Origin: an uncultured Shimia sp.
GTDB taxonomy: Bacteria; Pseudomonadota; Alphaproteobacteria; Rhodobacterales; Rhodobacteraceae
Assembly (NCBI GenBank): GCA_937897325.1
Contig: CALCOY010000014.1
Span: forward strand, 124,001-188,000
Length of the DNA: 64,000 nucleotides
Direction: 5' to 3'
Of the stretch, positions 45,416 to 53,956 are shown in pieces. Position 1 is the stretch's first letter; the number at the start of each line of letters is the position of its first letter. The notes under the pieces were generated by a model that worked only from the letters and a program-made list of their open reading frames with translations, did not search any database and was not told the DNA's origin. A program made the position numbers and the translations under genes.

Positions 45416-46185
45416 CGAACAGCCGCAACCGGATTGACCAGAAACCCATCAAGAGTGGCCATCCAAACCGACAAAAGCAGAGGCGCCGATAAAAACAGCA
45501 CAAGGAGGCCACCCGCGGTGATGACGGGCGCGCCGACGAAGGCGACCATCAGCTGCGGCATCGCCTTGTTGATCACGCCAAGCGCCAGATTGTAGAGAAC
45601 AGAGAGAATGACGAAGGGAGCAGCCAGGGAAAAGGCCAGAGCGAAAGCGCGGCTGACATGTTGTATTCCCCAATCCGCGACATCGCTGCCGCTCAAGAAG
45701 ACACCCAGCGGCATGATTTCATAAGACAGGATCAAGAGCTCGGCCGCCTTGACGTGAAGCCCGGTCATGACCGCCAGTGCGATGGCCGCGACCACGAGAA
45801 TGTAGCCCATTGCGGGCAATGGATCGACGGCCGCGCCGCCGAGGATCTGCGCCAGTGAAGTGGACTGTGCGGCGATCGCACCAGCCACCTGCAGCGCAAG
45901 AACCAAAAGACGGATACCGAGGCCAAGCAACAGCCCGACAATGGCTTCGGTTGCCGTGAGCAGAATGAGCGTATTCAGATCGTAATCCTGCGCAACCGAG
46001 GGTATGGCGGGCGCGACAATCAGAGTGAAGGCCAGTGCGACAACCAGTTTGATCCGGACGGGCACCGATTGTTCTCCGAACCCCGGAAGCATAGCAGCAA
46101 CAGCCGCTACTCTCAAAAAAATCACGAAACCATGCCAAAGCTGATCTCCGAGCAATTCAGTCAGCTCAAGAAGCGAGCCCGTCAT
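45412..46185 (-). CDS. fliR: Flagellar export gate protein FliR
   Basis: 257 residues, about six membrane helices (FVIFLRVAAVAAMLPGFGEQ, LQVAGAIAAQSTSLAQILGG). With FliP and FliQ it forms the gate. Overlaps both flhA and flhB by 4 bases, so the three are translated together. Confidence 0.95.
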   Translation of the reverse strand: MTGSLLELTELLGDQLWHGFVIFLRVAAVAAMLPGFGEQSVPVRIKLVVALAFTLIVAPAIPSVAQDYDLNTLILLTATEAIVGLLLGLGIRLLVLALQVAGAIAAQSTSLAQILGGAAVDPLPAMGYILVVAAIALAVMTGLHVKAAELLILSYEIMPLGVFLSGSDVADWGIQHVSRAFALAFSLAAPFVILSVLYNLALGVINKAMPQLMVAFVGAPVITAGGLLVLFLSAPLLLSVWMATLDGFLVNPVAAVR

Positions 46186-48266
46186 GCGGGCACCACGCCG
46201 ATCAGAGCCGGGCGAGCATCCAATCCGATTTCTTCAAAGGACAGAACCGGATTCTCAATGCCCTTCGCGCGCATCAACGTGCGCAGAAACCTTCGACGCC
46301 GCGTGTTCGTCACAACCGCTGCATGAATCCCGCTCTGGCTGGCATCTCGCAGCTTTTCAGCCATGCTTTCGCCGAGTTTGTTGAAAAGCTCGGGCGGCAG
46401 AGCAATGTCGAGACCGCGTTCGGCATCAACCTGATAGGTGGAGAACGTATCCTCCCATTCGGGCGCAAGCTGGATGAGCGGCAATGTCCCGTCATCACGC
46501 TTCATTTCGGCCACCAGTTGGAAGCCAAGCCTCTGGCGTACCCTTTCGACAATAGCTTCGGGCTGCGCGTTCTGCGCCCGCGCTTCGACGATCGCTTCGA
46601 GGATCAGCGGCAGATTTCGGATCGAAACGCGTTCTTCCAGCAAGAGCCGGAGGACAGAATGCAAGACGTCGATCGGAACCTTGTCGGGTATAAGTTCGTC
46701 AAACAGCTTTCGGTTGGCCTCAGCCCGGACGGGATCCGTGATGTTGACCATTTCGCGCAAGAGGCGGCGCAAAGATTTCAGGGTCAGAAGGCGGCCAAAG
46801 TTCTGCTTGATGACTTCCAGCAGATGCGTGGCGAGAACCTCGGTCGGTGTAATGATCGTGGCGCCGGCGACGGCTGCCTTCTCCTGATCGGATGCGGCGA
46901 TCCAGCGGGCCGGTGCACCATAGACAGGTTCGGTGGTGTCGGTGCCGGTCGGCAGGCTGGTCGTTTTGTCAGCGGCCAGCGCCAGAACACTATCGGGTTG
47001 CACCTTGGCACGGGCTTGCTCGACCCCTTGGATGTGAATCACGTATGTTCCTTGCGGCAGGCCCGGATGATCGGTTAGTCGGATCTCTGGCAAGATCAAC
47101 CCAAAAACAGTGGCGACATGCGTCCGCATATTGGCGATCCGCGCGTCAAGACCCGTGCCTGTGTCCAGCACCATACTGACGAGGTCCGGCGAAAACTCGA
47201 CGTGAATGTCGTCCAGCTCCAGCACATCGCCCATGGACTTTTCGGACGGTGTCGGCTCGGTTTCTTCCGACGGTGTCGCTTCGGTTTCAACTTTACTGGC
47301 ATTGCGGTGCCCGATGAATGCAGCAATGCCAAGCCCGGTGGCTCCGAAGAGGAAAGGCGCAAACGGTAGTCCCGGGAAAAGTGCCAGCAGCGCCATCAAT
47401 ACGGCAACCGTGCCCAAAGCCGTCGGATGCCTGCCAAGCTGGCTGAATACGGCGAGGTCAGTCGCGCCCTGCGCACCGCCACGGGCCAACAGCAAAGCGG
47501 CTGCGATCGATATGATAACCGCCGGGATCTGCGAAACGAGGCCGTCGCCAACCGTCAAGATCGCGTAGGTTTCGAATGCGTTTCCCAAAGGCATGCCGTG
47601 AACGGCGATGCCCATGATCAGGCCAGCAACCAGGTTGAGAAGGGTAATTAGAAGGCCTGCGACGGCGTCTCCTTTGACGAACTTGGACGCGCCGTCCAAA
47701 GAACCGAAAAAGGTCGTTTCTGCCTGTTCCCGTTCGCGGCGTTCTTTGGCCTCGCGGTGATCGATGGCTCCGGCGGACATATCGCTGTCGATGGCAAGCT
47801 GCTTGCCGGGCATGCCATCCAGTGCAAAGCGTGCGCCGACTTCGGCCATGCGGGTCGCGCCCTTCGTGATCACCATGAAATTGACAATCAGCAGCACGCA
47901 GAAAACGACCAGACCCAGAAAGACGCTACCACCCATAATAAACTGGGCAAATCCTTCGATCACATCACCGGCAGCACTTGTCCCGGTATGACCCTGCCCA
48001 ATGATCAGCTTGGTCGAAGACACGTTCAAAGACAGCCTAAGCATGAGCGATGCCAGTAGGATTGTTGGAAACGCGGAGAAATCGAGGGGCCGCTCAATAA
48101 AAAGCGTGATCGTGAATATAAGGATTGCCAGCGCGAAGGATGCGGCAAGTCCGATGTCAAGCACCCAGGCAGGCATCGGCAGGATCATCATGACGATGAT
48201 GGCCATCAAGGCGACAGCCAATAGAACCGTCGGGCTGAACAGCGCCCGTGCGTTCAGAGCTCCCAT
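46182..48266 (-). CDS. flhA: Flagellar export apparatus protein FlhA
   Basis: 694 residues. N-terminal eight-helix membrane part with FALDGMPGKQLAIDSDMSAG (the conserved FHIPEP-region cytoplasmic loop) and a large cytoplasmic domain with VLHSVLRLLLEERVSIRNLP. It is the main export-gate platform. Normal length. Overlaps fliR. Confidence 0.97.
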   Translation of the reverse strand: MGALNARALFSPTVLLAVALMAIIVMMILPMPAWVLDIGLAASFALAILIFTITLFIERPLDFSAFPTILLASLMLRLSLNVSSTKLIIGQGHTGTSAAGDVIEGFAQFIMGGSVFLGLVVFCVLLIVNFMVITKGATRMAEVGARFALDGMPGKQLAIDSDMSAGAIDHREAKERREREQAETTFFGSLDGASKFVKGDAVAGLLITLLNLVAGLIMGIAVHGMPLGNAFETYAILTVGDGLVSQIPAVIISIAAALLLARGGAQGATDLAVFSQLGRHPTALGTVAVLMALLALFPGLPFAPFLFGATGLGIAAFIGHRNASKVETEATPSEETEPTPSEKSMGDVLELDDIHVEFSPDLVSMVLDTGTGLDARIANMRTHVATVFGLILPEIRLTDHPGLPQGTYVIHIQGVEQARAKVQPDSVLALAADKTTSLPTGTDTTEPVYGAPARWIAASDQEKAAVAGATIITPTEVLATHLLEVIKQNFGRLLTLKSLRRLLREMVNITDPVRAEANRKLFDELIPDKVPIDVLHSVLRLLLEERVSIRNLPLILEAIVEARAQNAQPEAIVERVRQRLGFQLVAEMKRDDGTLPLIQLAPEWEDTFSTYQVDAERGLDIALPPELFNKLGESMAEKLRDASQSGIHAAVVTNTRRRRFLRTLMRAKGIENPVLSFEEIGLDARPALIGVVPA

Positions 48267-48269
48267 GGC

Positions 48270-49016
48270 CTACTGCCCTGCCAACGGCGCGCGCGCACCA
48301 AACATTGGAACCGCTTCGGCTGACTGCGCCAGCGGAACGAGTGAACCCCTGGATGATGCGGCGCCGCTTCGCCTCAAAAGAGGGTAGAGGTTTTGCCGCG
48401 GCTCCTGCGGCGGATCGCTTGATGCGACCAGGACGGGCGCGCTTTCTCCGTCCTCGCCGAGGTCGCTGTATATCTTCTGAAACCTTTGCTTGTAGGCATC
48501 CGCAAAGACTGGTGTTCGCGAATGAAATGCGCCAGCAGCGTCCTTCCAGGAACCGAGCTCGACATAGAGCGACCGCAGAAACCTGGCCGCATAAAGGGCA
48601 TTTGCGTCAGGGTCGAACATCTGATTGATTGATGTAAAGCCCTTGCCATGCCATCGGTAGTTCACCTGGAAGCAACCCAAATCAAAACTACGGGCGCCTT
48701 GCTTGAAATGGCGGAAGACAAAGGCCTGGGCGGCATCTTGCGTCTCAAACCAGTGGCCGGACCCTTCCATGTTGACCGTCCATGGCCACGGCACCAGGTC
48801 TCCACTGCGCGTTCGTCCGGTTTCTGTTCGGGTAATGGCCTGGAGAATGCGGAACGGCACGTTTGTGGTTTCCGAAGCGCGGAGCGCAGCACGATCGCAC
48901 ATTTCTTCCAGTGAGGCCAAAGCTGGACTGGGGGCCAGTATGATCACGACTGACGAGATGAGAAAACTTACAACAGTAGCCGCATAGTTCAAAAGGGTCG
49001 CACTAGTAGATGGCAT
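48270..49016 (-). CDS. Flagellar locus lytic transglycosylase (SltF-like)
   Basis: 248 residues. Signal/anchor helix at about 9-34, then an SLT domain with catalytic glutamate in ITRTETGRTRSG, SFDLGCFQVNYRWHG (the Q-x-N part) and ALYAARFLRSLY. The C-terminal 60 residues are low complexity. In Rhodobacter sphaeroides a separate enzyme, SltF, replaces the muramidase domain missing from FlgJ; this gene, in the flhA operon with a one-domain FlgJ at 34529, fits that role. Start at 49016 after GGAGCG; the frame is open 14 codons further up. Confidence 0.85.
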   Translation of the reverse strand: MPSTSATLLNYAATVVSFLISSVVIILAPSPALASLEEMCDRAALRASETTNVPFRILQAITRTETGRTRSGDLVPWPWTVNMEGSGHWFETQDAAQAFVFRHFKQGARSFDLGCFQVNYRWHGKGFTSINQMFDPDANALYAARFLRSLYVELGSWKDAAGAFHSRTPVFADAYKQRFQKIYSDLGEDGESAPVLVASSDPPQEPRQNLYPLLRRSGAASSRGSLVPLAQSAEAVPMFGARAPLAGQ

Positions 49017-49109
49017 GTACTTCGCTCCGTCCACACCGCCTTCTGGCGGCCTGACCACAGGTACGAGCGGTTCCTTTAGATTTCGTAAGCCATAGAAGAC
49101 TTCCGAGAA

Positions 49110-51425
49110 TCATTCAGTGGAAGGGTCCAGCAGCCGCGGTGCCGAAATCAGATCGCGAATGCGGCCACGGGCCGAGGCACTTTCCTCCAAGGCAAGCGCG
49201 CTGCGCGAAAGCATACCTTCGATCGACGGATCATCCTCCATTTCGGCGCCAACAAGCGAAACCAAAGGCCCAACGACGTCCAAATCCGGCGGTGTCAGGG
49301 TCGTCCAATTGTCAGCTAGCACAGCTTGGCGCGCGGACGCCTCGCGCTCACCAACAGCTTCAAAAAGACGGTGAGCATCCTCATGATCACCTTGTGCCGA
49401 CTTGATCTTCGCACGCAGCATCTGGGCTTCAGAGGTGTCGAGTTGCGCGATCGCGGTCTCAGCTTCGGCGACATCCCCAAGCGCAAGTGCAATCTCCGCC
49501 TGCAGAATGCGCGCGTTCTGACTGCGCATTGGTCGTTCTGATGCTGTGAGAATGGTTTGCGCAAAGGAAGAAAATCCAAGATCTGAGAGACGCCGCGCGA
49601 GCATCAGACGTGTTCGGTTCTCGAGCGCGTCTGGTGAGAGTTGAAGATGCGCAAAACTATGTTCAAGAAAAGCGACATCACCGGCTGTTTCCGTGAGCAG
49701 GTTGAGCACATCAGATCGCAGCGTCTTCGTGTTCTCGGCTCCATCTCGTGCAATGATCCGATCAAGTGCATCAAAGGCACGGCTGAACTGCTGCGATTGA
49801 CCAAGCGCCAGAACATTGGCCCGCTTTAAAGCAGGACCAAGCGCGCCATCTCGATGCTCTAGCGCATATGCTTCAATAAGTGTTGCTGTTTCCTCGGAAA
49901 CCGGCCGCTTTTCCTCCAATCGCGTCTCGACAAAGGCGACCAAGGCTTCGGCAGATTGCTGCGAATTCGAGGCCACAACGTCTTCCAGACGAGCCGTCGC
50001 TTTTTCCGCTTTGCCGTCGTTCAAATCCAGCATGGCACGCGCCAAATCACCCGCTGGTCCCACAGGTTCGAGCAAACGCTCGACATTGCGCATGGCGGCC
50101 GACGCCGCATCAGGCATGTCAGATTCAAGCAAACGCCTGCTGAGCAAAGGCGCAAGATAAGTCCGCAAATGAGCCGGCAGGGTGTTCAGCGTCCGAAGGG
50201 CGGCATTTGCATTCACATCGCTTGCACCTCTCGACGCATCTGCCGCAAGAACCGCCCAAAGCGCGACGGCCGAGTCGCAATGTCCAAGAGAATTGAGTTT
50301 CGACCCTCCGCGTACTGAGCCGAATTCAAGTATGTCCGCCATCTCCAGCCAAATCTCGGCTCGAGCCGCGAGGTCCGGGTCGAGTTCGATGATCTGCCGA
50401 GCCTCCGGTCCAAAACCAAAATGCAAATAGGTCTTTGCGAGCTTCTCGACAGCGCCATCATCAATACGGTCAAATTCCCCGTAGAGAGCATTCCGCCCTG
50501 CGGCGAACTGCACGGAAGCGGGTTTTCCGTCGGTCCAGCCCAGAACGTCTACCAAAGTAGGATCGGGGCATAGCAGGCCTGTCGTACTTGCCAGATCCTG
50601 CCGAACGGCTTCGGTCGCGCCCGGATCATCGCTGGTGTGTACGCGTAGATTGCTGGCCGCACTAGCCAACTCTGCTCGTGCAGCTTGTTCAATCAACATC
50701 TCAAGATCGATAGGGCCGTCGCCTGTCGGCAAACGAACTGCACTGCGATTGGGATCAGCAGTCAGGATGCCGCGCGTTGCGGCGCGTCCGATCCCCTGCG
50801 CAAGCTGCTGTTGCAATTGCGCCAACTCTTCTTTGTTGGGCTGATCTTCCTCGTCCAACACCCTCGTTGACGGACCATCCTGCCGGAAGATCGGATTGGG
50901 TCGCGACAGTTGCGCAAAATCAGGTAGCCGTCCTGGCGCAGATGTTGGACTCACATTGGTGACCGTTGAGGAGACGTTTCTTGGCTTGCCATCAAACGAA
51001 AGCCGCCCCTGACCGAGGAAGGCCAGATCTGAAGAGGCGATATCCAATATTTGTCGAACCTCGCCCTGATCTGCCCGCTCCGAGACATCGATCACCAGAA
51101 GATTACTACTCTCCAAAATGGTCGAGATCTCGCATGCACAGCCTAGTTCCAAAAACAGTTCTGAGGGTGTCGATTGGACAGAGCTGATACGCGCCTGATC
51201 GATACGCCTAAAGATGTCCTGCGTGTTGAAACCATCACTGTGTCCCGAAAGGCGTATCCGGGCAGTGCGATCCCCTTCGTCGATTGACCAATCGGCCTCG
51301 AGCGGTACCGAAAGAACAAGGCGGGTATAGGCCCCGTGCTCACCCGATCGCACAACGACCGGCGCTGCAAACAATGGCCAGGCTGCGACAAGACATACAA
51401 AGGCGATGATGATCCGGCAGGTCAT
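49110..51425 (-). CDS. Large periplasmic protein, AMIN-like domain plus helical repeats, coupled to motA
   Basis: 771 residues, not matched to a named flagellar protein. Signal peptide about 1-20 (AFVCLVAAWPLFA). Residues about 22-118 have an AMIN-like beta pattern (VVRSGEHGAYTRLVLSVPLE, TARIRLSGHSD, LVIDVSERA), a fold that in other proteins binds peptidoglycan. A linker rich in Q, S and P follows (about 140-215), then about 450 residues of TPR/HAT-like helix pairs (AKTYLHFGFGPEARQIIELD, SAEALVAFVETRLEEKRPV, FSSFAQTILTASERPMRS, AEIALALGDVAEAETAIAQL). Its start overlaps the motA stop by 4 bases and it is followed by the transglycosylase. Likely an envelope scaffold linked to the motor; inferred from context. 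Confidence 0.78.
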   Translation of the reverse strand: MTCRIIIAFVCLVAAWPLFAAPVVVRSGEHGAYTRLVLSVPLEADWSIDEGDRTARIRLSGHSDGFNTQDIFRRIDQARISSVQSTPSELFLELGCACEISTILESSNLLVIDVSERADQGEVRQILDIASSDLAFLGQGRLSFDGKPRNVSSTVTNVSPTSAPGRLPDFAQLSRPNPIFRQDGPSTRVLDEEDQPNKEELAQLQQQLAQGIGRAATRGILTADPNRSAVRLPTGDGPIDLEMLIEQAARAELASAASNLRVHTSDDPGATEAVRQDLASTTGLLCPDPTLVDVLGWTDGKPASVQFAAGRNALYGEFDRIDDGAVEKLAKTYLHFGFGPEARQIIELDPDLAARAEIWLEMADILEFGSVRGGSKLNSLGHCDSAVALWAVLAADASRGASDVNANAALRTLNTLPAHLRTYLAPLLSRRLLESDMPDAASAAMRNVERLLEPVGPAGDLARAMLDLNDGKAEKATARLEDVVASNSQQSAEALVAFVETRLEEKRPVSEETATLIEAYALEHRDGALGPALKRANVLALGQSQQFSRAFDALDRIIARDGAENTKTLRSDVLNLLTETAGDVAFLEHSFAHLQLSPDALENRTRLMLARRLSDLGFSSFAQTILTASERPMRSQNARILQAEIALALGDVAEAETAIAQLDTSEAQMLRAKIKSAQGDHEDAHRLFEAVGEREASARQAVLADNWTTLTPPDLDVVGPLVSLVGAEMEDDPSIEGMLSRSALALEESASARGRIRDLISAPRLLDPSTE

Positions 51426-52291
51426 GCGGCGTTTTGCTTAACCGACTTCAAAGCCTCTTCAAGCTCAGAAAAACTTGGGCGGCAGTGGGAGGGTGTATTT
51501 TGACGGCCCACCTCAATGCAGATATTGGTAGAGTGATTGTGCAGATTCGCGACAAGAACTTCCCGGATCAGTTGGTAAAAATGTCCGTCCTGTTCCACCA
51601 CGGCTTTGACCTTGGACGCGAAAGGACCGACAAGACCGTAGGCCAAGAAAACCCCAAGAAATGTTCCAACCAGGGCCCCCCCGATCAACTTGCCAAGGAC
51701 CTCGGGTGGTTGATCGATTGATCCCATTGTCTTGATGACACCAAGAACGGCGGCAACGATCCCAAGGGCAGGAAGACCATCGGCCACTGTTTGAAGCGCG
51801 TGGCTAGAATGCATTGCATGATGCATATTCGCTTCCATGCGCTTTTCCAGGACTTCTTCAACCTGGTGTGGGTCATCATAGTTCATTGACGCAGAGCGGA
51901 GTGTGTCGCAGATAAGTGCCGTTGCCTCTTTGTCCGCGATGATTTTCGGATAACGCGAGAAGATGTCCGAATTCTCGGGATCTTCAATGTGCTCTTCGAC
52001 CGAAACCGGATTTTGTCGACCTAACCGGATGAGTTCGAACAACAAACATAGTAGATCTCGATAGTCTTCATTCATCCATTTCGCCCCTTTGAAGACTTTC
52101 CCAATATCCTTGAGGGTGTGTTTCACCTCCGCCATCGAATTGCTGATCAAGAACGCACCGACGGCTGCGCCGCCAATCATGGTCATCTCGAAAGGGAGTG
52201 ACTTTAGAATAATACCCATTTTGCCGCCGGCGGCCAAATAGCCACCGAAGACCATCACAAATATCGTAATGATCCCGACAATGCCGATCAT
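51422..52291 (-). CDS. motA: Flagellar stator protein MotA
   Basis: 289 residues, four membrane helices. Conserved start IGIVGIITIFVMVFGGYLAA, cytoplasmic loop with MNEDYRDLLCLLFELIRLGR, and helices 3-4 with ADGLPALGIVAAVLGVIKTM and GALVGTFLGVFLAYGLVGPF. MotA with MotB forms the ion-driven stator. motB is not in the window; instead a 771-residue periplasmic protein is coupled downstream. Confidence 0.96.
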   Translation of the reverse strand: MIGIVGIITIFVMVFGGYLAAGGKMGIILKSLPFEMTMIGGAAVGAFLISNSMAEVKHTLKDIGKVFKGAKWMNEDYRDLLCLLFELIRLGRQNPVSVEEHIEDPENSDIFSRYPKIIADKEATALICDTLRSASMNYDDPHQVEEVLEKRMEANMHHAMHSSHALQTVADGLPALGIVAAVLGVIKTMGSIDQPPEVLGKLIGGALVGTFLGVFLAYGLVGPFASKVKAVVEQDGHFYQLIREVLVANLHNHSTNICIEVGRQNTPSHCRPSFSELEEALKSVKQNAA

Positions 52292-52359
52292 AACATACTC
52301 CGTTCGCTTACAACTCGGCCTTATACTCGCAGGACCAAGTTAAGAAAGTTTGCCTACTT

Positions 52360-52953
52360 TCACGACTTTGGCGTGTTTGCGTTTCGTCCAGCAAGAATGA
52401 CGCTGATCGAATAGCCAATCTGGGGATCCAGACCCGCCATTATTGCCGCAGCAGCGTCTGGTCGCATCCGTCCGAGAAAGCCCGCGGCAAACTCCGGTTC
52501 CATCGCTTCAAAAAGGCGCGCTGCATCTTTGGGTTTCATGTTCTGGTAGACATCAGTCAGGCGCGTCAGATCGTCTTCTGCGGCCGTATCGGTCTGGGCC
52601 AAGGTCGCGCGCAACCGGGCTTCGGCCTGTTCCAATGCCTCAAGGCGACGTTCGACCTCTTGGGTGGCAATCTCAAGCGTTCTCGTGCGAAGCTTGGCCT
52701 GTTCTTCGCGATCGGCCACCCGGCGCTCCCGTTCGTTCAGCGCGTCGAGAAGCGTTTGTATCTCGGCGCGATCCAATGACGCGGGCTCCGTTTCTGCCGG
52801 ATCGGGTGCGTCGGCATTCATGAACGATAAATCCACCTGCGCCATGGCTTCATCGGCGCTGGTCGCGATGCGCACGCCCGCAGAAAATGTGAAAAGCAAT
52901 GCAATCATCACGATCGAGCCGCGACCAGCGGTCTTACGAAAGTGGCGTTTCAT
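52360..52953 (-). CDS. MotE-like flagellar stator accessory protein
   Basis: 197 residues. N-terminal signal/anchor (about 12-32), an acidic stretch, a coiled coil (about 65-120, NERERRVADREEQAKLRTRT) and a C-terminal MgtE_N/MotE-type helical domain (TDVYQNMKPKDAARLFEAME, FAAGFLGRMRPDAAAAIMAG). In Sinorhizobium MotE is a periplasmic chaperone for the stator-associated protein MotC. Overlaps the next gene upstream by 4 bases. Confidence 0.78.
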   Translation of the reverse strand: MKRHFRKTAGRGSIVMIALLFTFSAGVRIATSADEAMAQVDLSFMNADAPDPAETEPASLDRAEIQTLLDALNERERRVADREEQAKLRTRTLEIATQEVERRLEALEQAEARLRATLAQTDTAAEDDLTRLTDVYQNMKPKDAARLFEAMEPEFAAGFLGRMRPDAAAAIMAGLDPQIGYSISVILAGRNANTPKS

Positions 52954-53339
52954 CGGGCCTCCCCGTTTGATCGGCGTATGAACATTGGCTCACCTGTTGG
53001 AGGCGGCGCCGCGGGTTCTGTTACGTATGGCTGCTTGGCCAAAGGTTCTGGCGTTTCGGGGACGTCGTGCAGTGCGGCCATCTGCAATTCGAGCCGGCGC
53101 GAGATGTCCTCAGCGCGCTTTGTCAGATCGGTCAGTGTTTCTGCAGAAACTGAGGCCGTTTTCTGTGCAGCGGACAGCGTCCGCGTTAGATCGTCCACCT
53201 GCGCAGAGAGAACAGCGACCGCACCGCCCACGCCCTTTTCAAGATTATTGAAGCGGTTGAGGCGCCTGCCGAGGACGTAGCAGTAGATCCCCGCACCTAA
53301 GGCACCCGCGACCAGAAAAATGTCGGCAATCAGATCCAT
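52950..53339 (-). CDS. Membrane-anchored coiled-coil hypothetical protein
   Basis: 129 residues. One N-terminal membrane helix (LIADIFLVAGALGAGIYCYV, about 3-22), a coiled coil (about 28-90, SAQVDDLTRTLSAAQKTASV) and a proline-rich tail. Not recognised. It stands between fliL and the motE-like gene and is translationally coupled to the latter, so probably has a role near the motor. Confidence 0.7.
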   Translation of the reverse strand: MDLIADIFLVAGALGAGIYCYVLGRRLNRFNNLEKGVGGAVAVLSAQVDDLTRTLSAAQKTASVSAETLTDLTKRAEDISRRLELQMAALHDVPETPEPLAKQPYVTEPAAPPPTGEPMFIRRSNGEAR

Positions 53340-53347
53340 GCTATTCC

Positions 53348-53851
53348 TCAGTTCAAGACAAATTCCACAACGAGCAGATCTGTGACACGCCCCTCCCCGG
53401 CAACGATCTGAACACGTCTCAACATCTGTGCACGTATCCGTGTGAGCGCCGAGGCGTTCTCGATATCACTGATCTCAAGCGCCCTGAGATAACCGTTCAA
53501 AACATCAACGATGCGCGGCATTACGGTCTCGACCTCTTCCTGATACTGGGTTGGGACCTCAAGATTCGCACGAAACCGGAGATGCTGCCTCCGCGATGCT
53601 GGCGAAAGCGACACGACAAGTGGCTCAATTGGCACAAACGAGGCATTCGCAAGATTGAGATCCCCGGCCATCTCTTTTTTAGGGGCGTCTTCATGCGATT
53701 CGGCGCCAAACAACATGCCCGAGAATGTCGTGTAGAAGCCTCCTGCACTGCCCAGCAACAGCGCGCAAACCGCCAATATCAGGGGCGTTTTTGACGACTT
53801 CTTGGTTTCTTCATCACCTTCTTCGGCGACATTTGCTGTAGCGTCGGTCAT
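53348..53851 (-). CDS. fliL: Flagellar basal body-associated protein FliL
   Basis: 167 residues. Membrane helix at about 24-45, then the periplasmic FliL domain (FVPIEPLVVSLSPASRRQHL, VETVMPRIVDVLNGYLRALE, RAQMLRRVQIVAGEGRVTDL). Classical FliL, divergent from fliF, heading a run of stator-related genes. Confidence 0.9.
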   Translation of the reverse strand: MTDATANVAEEGDEETKKSSKTPLILAVCALLLGSAGGFYTTFSGMLFGAESHEDAPKKEMAGDLNLANASFVPIEPLVVSLSPASRRQHLRFRANLEVPTQYQEEVETVMPRIVDVLNGYLRALEISDIENASALTRIRAQMLRRVQIVAGEGRVTDLLVVEFVLN

Positions 53852-53895
53852 GGATCCACACCTGCTTGTCTCTAAGGGGTACTAGCTCAGATGAA

Positions 53896-53910
53896 CTAAC
53901 TGATTGTTAA
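53896..53910. promoter_or_regulatory. CtrA-like site between fliL and fliF
   Basis: CTAA (53896-53899), seven bases, TTAA (53907-53910): one mismatch from TTAA-N7-TTAA. It lies in the divergent promoter gap of the fliL and fliF operons. Confidence 0.55.
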
Positions 53911-53956
53911 GGCGGATCGTTCATTGCTGCATCCGAGGCTGAGCAGAAAGCTCGGT

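Noticed and set aside
46323-47078. 251-codon plus-strand frame
   Set aside because: Antisense to flhA and without a plausible product.
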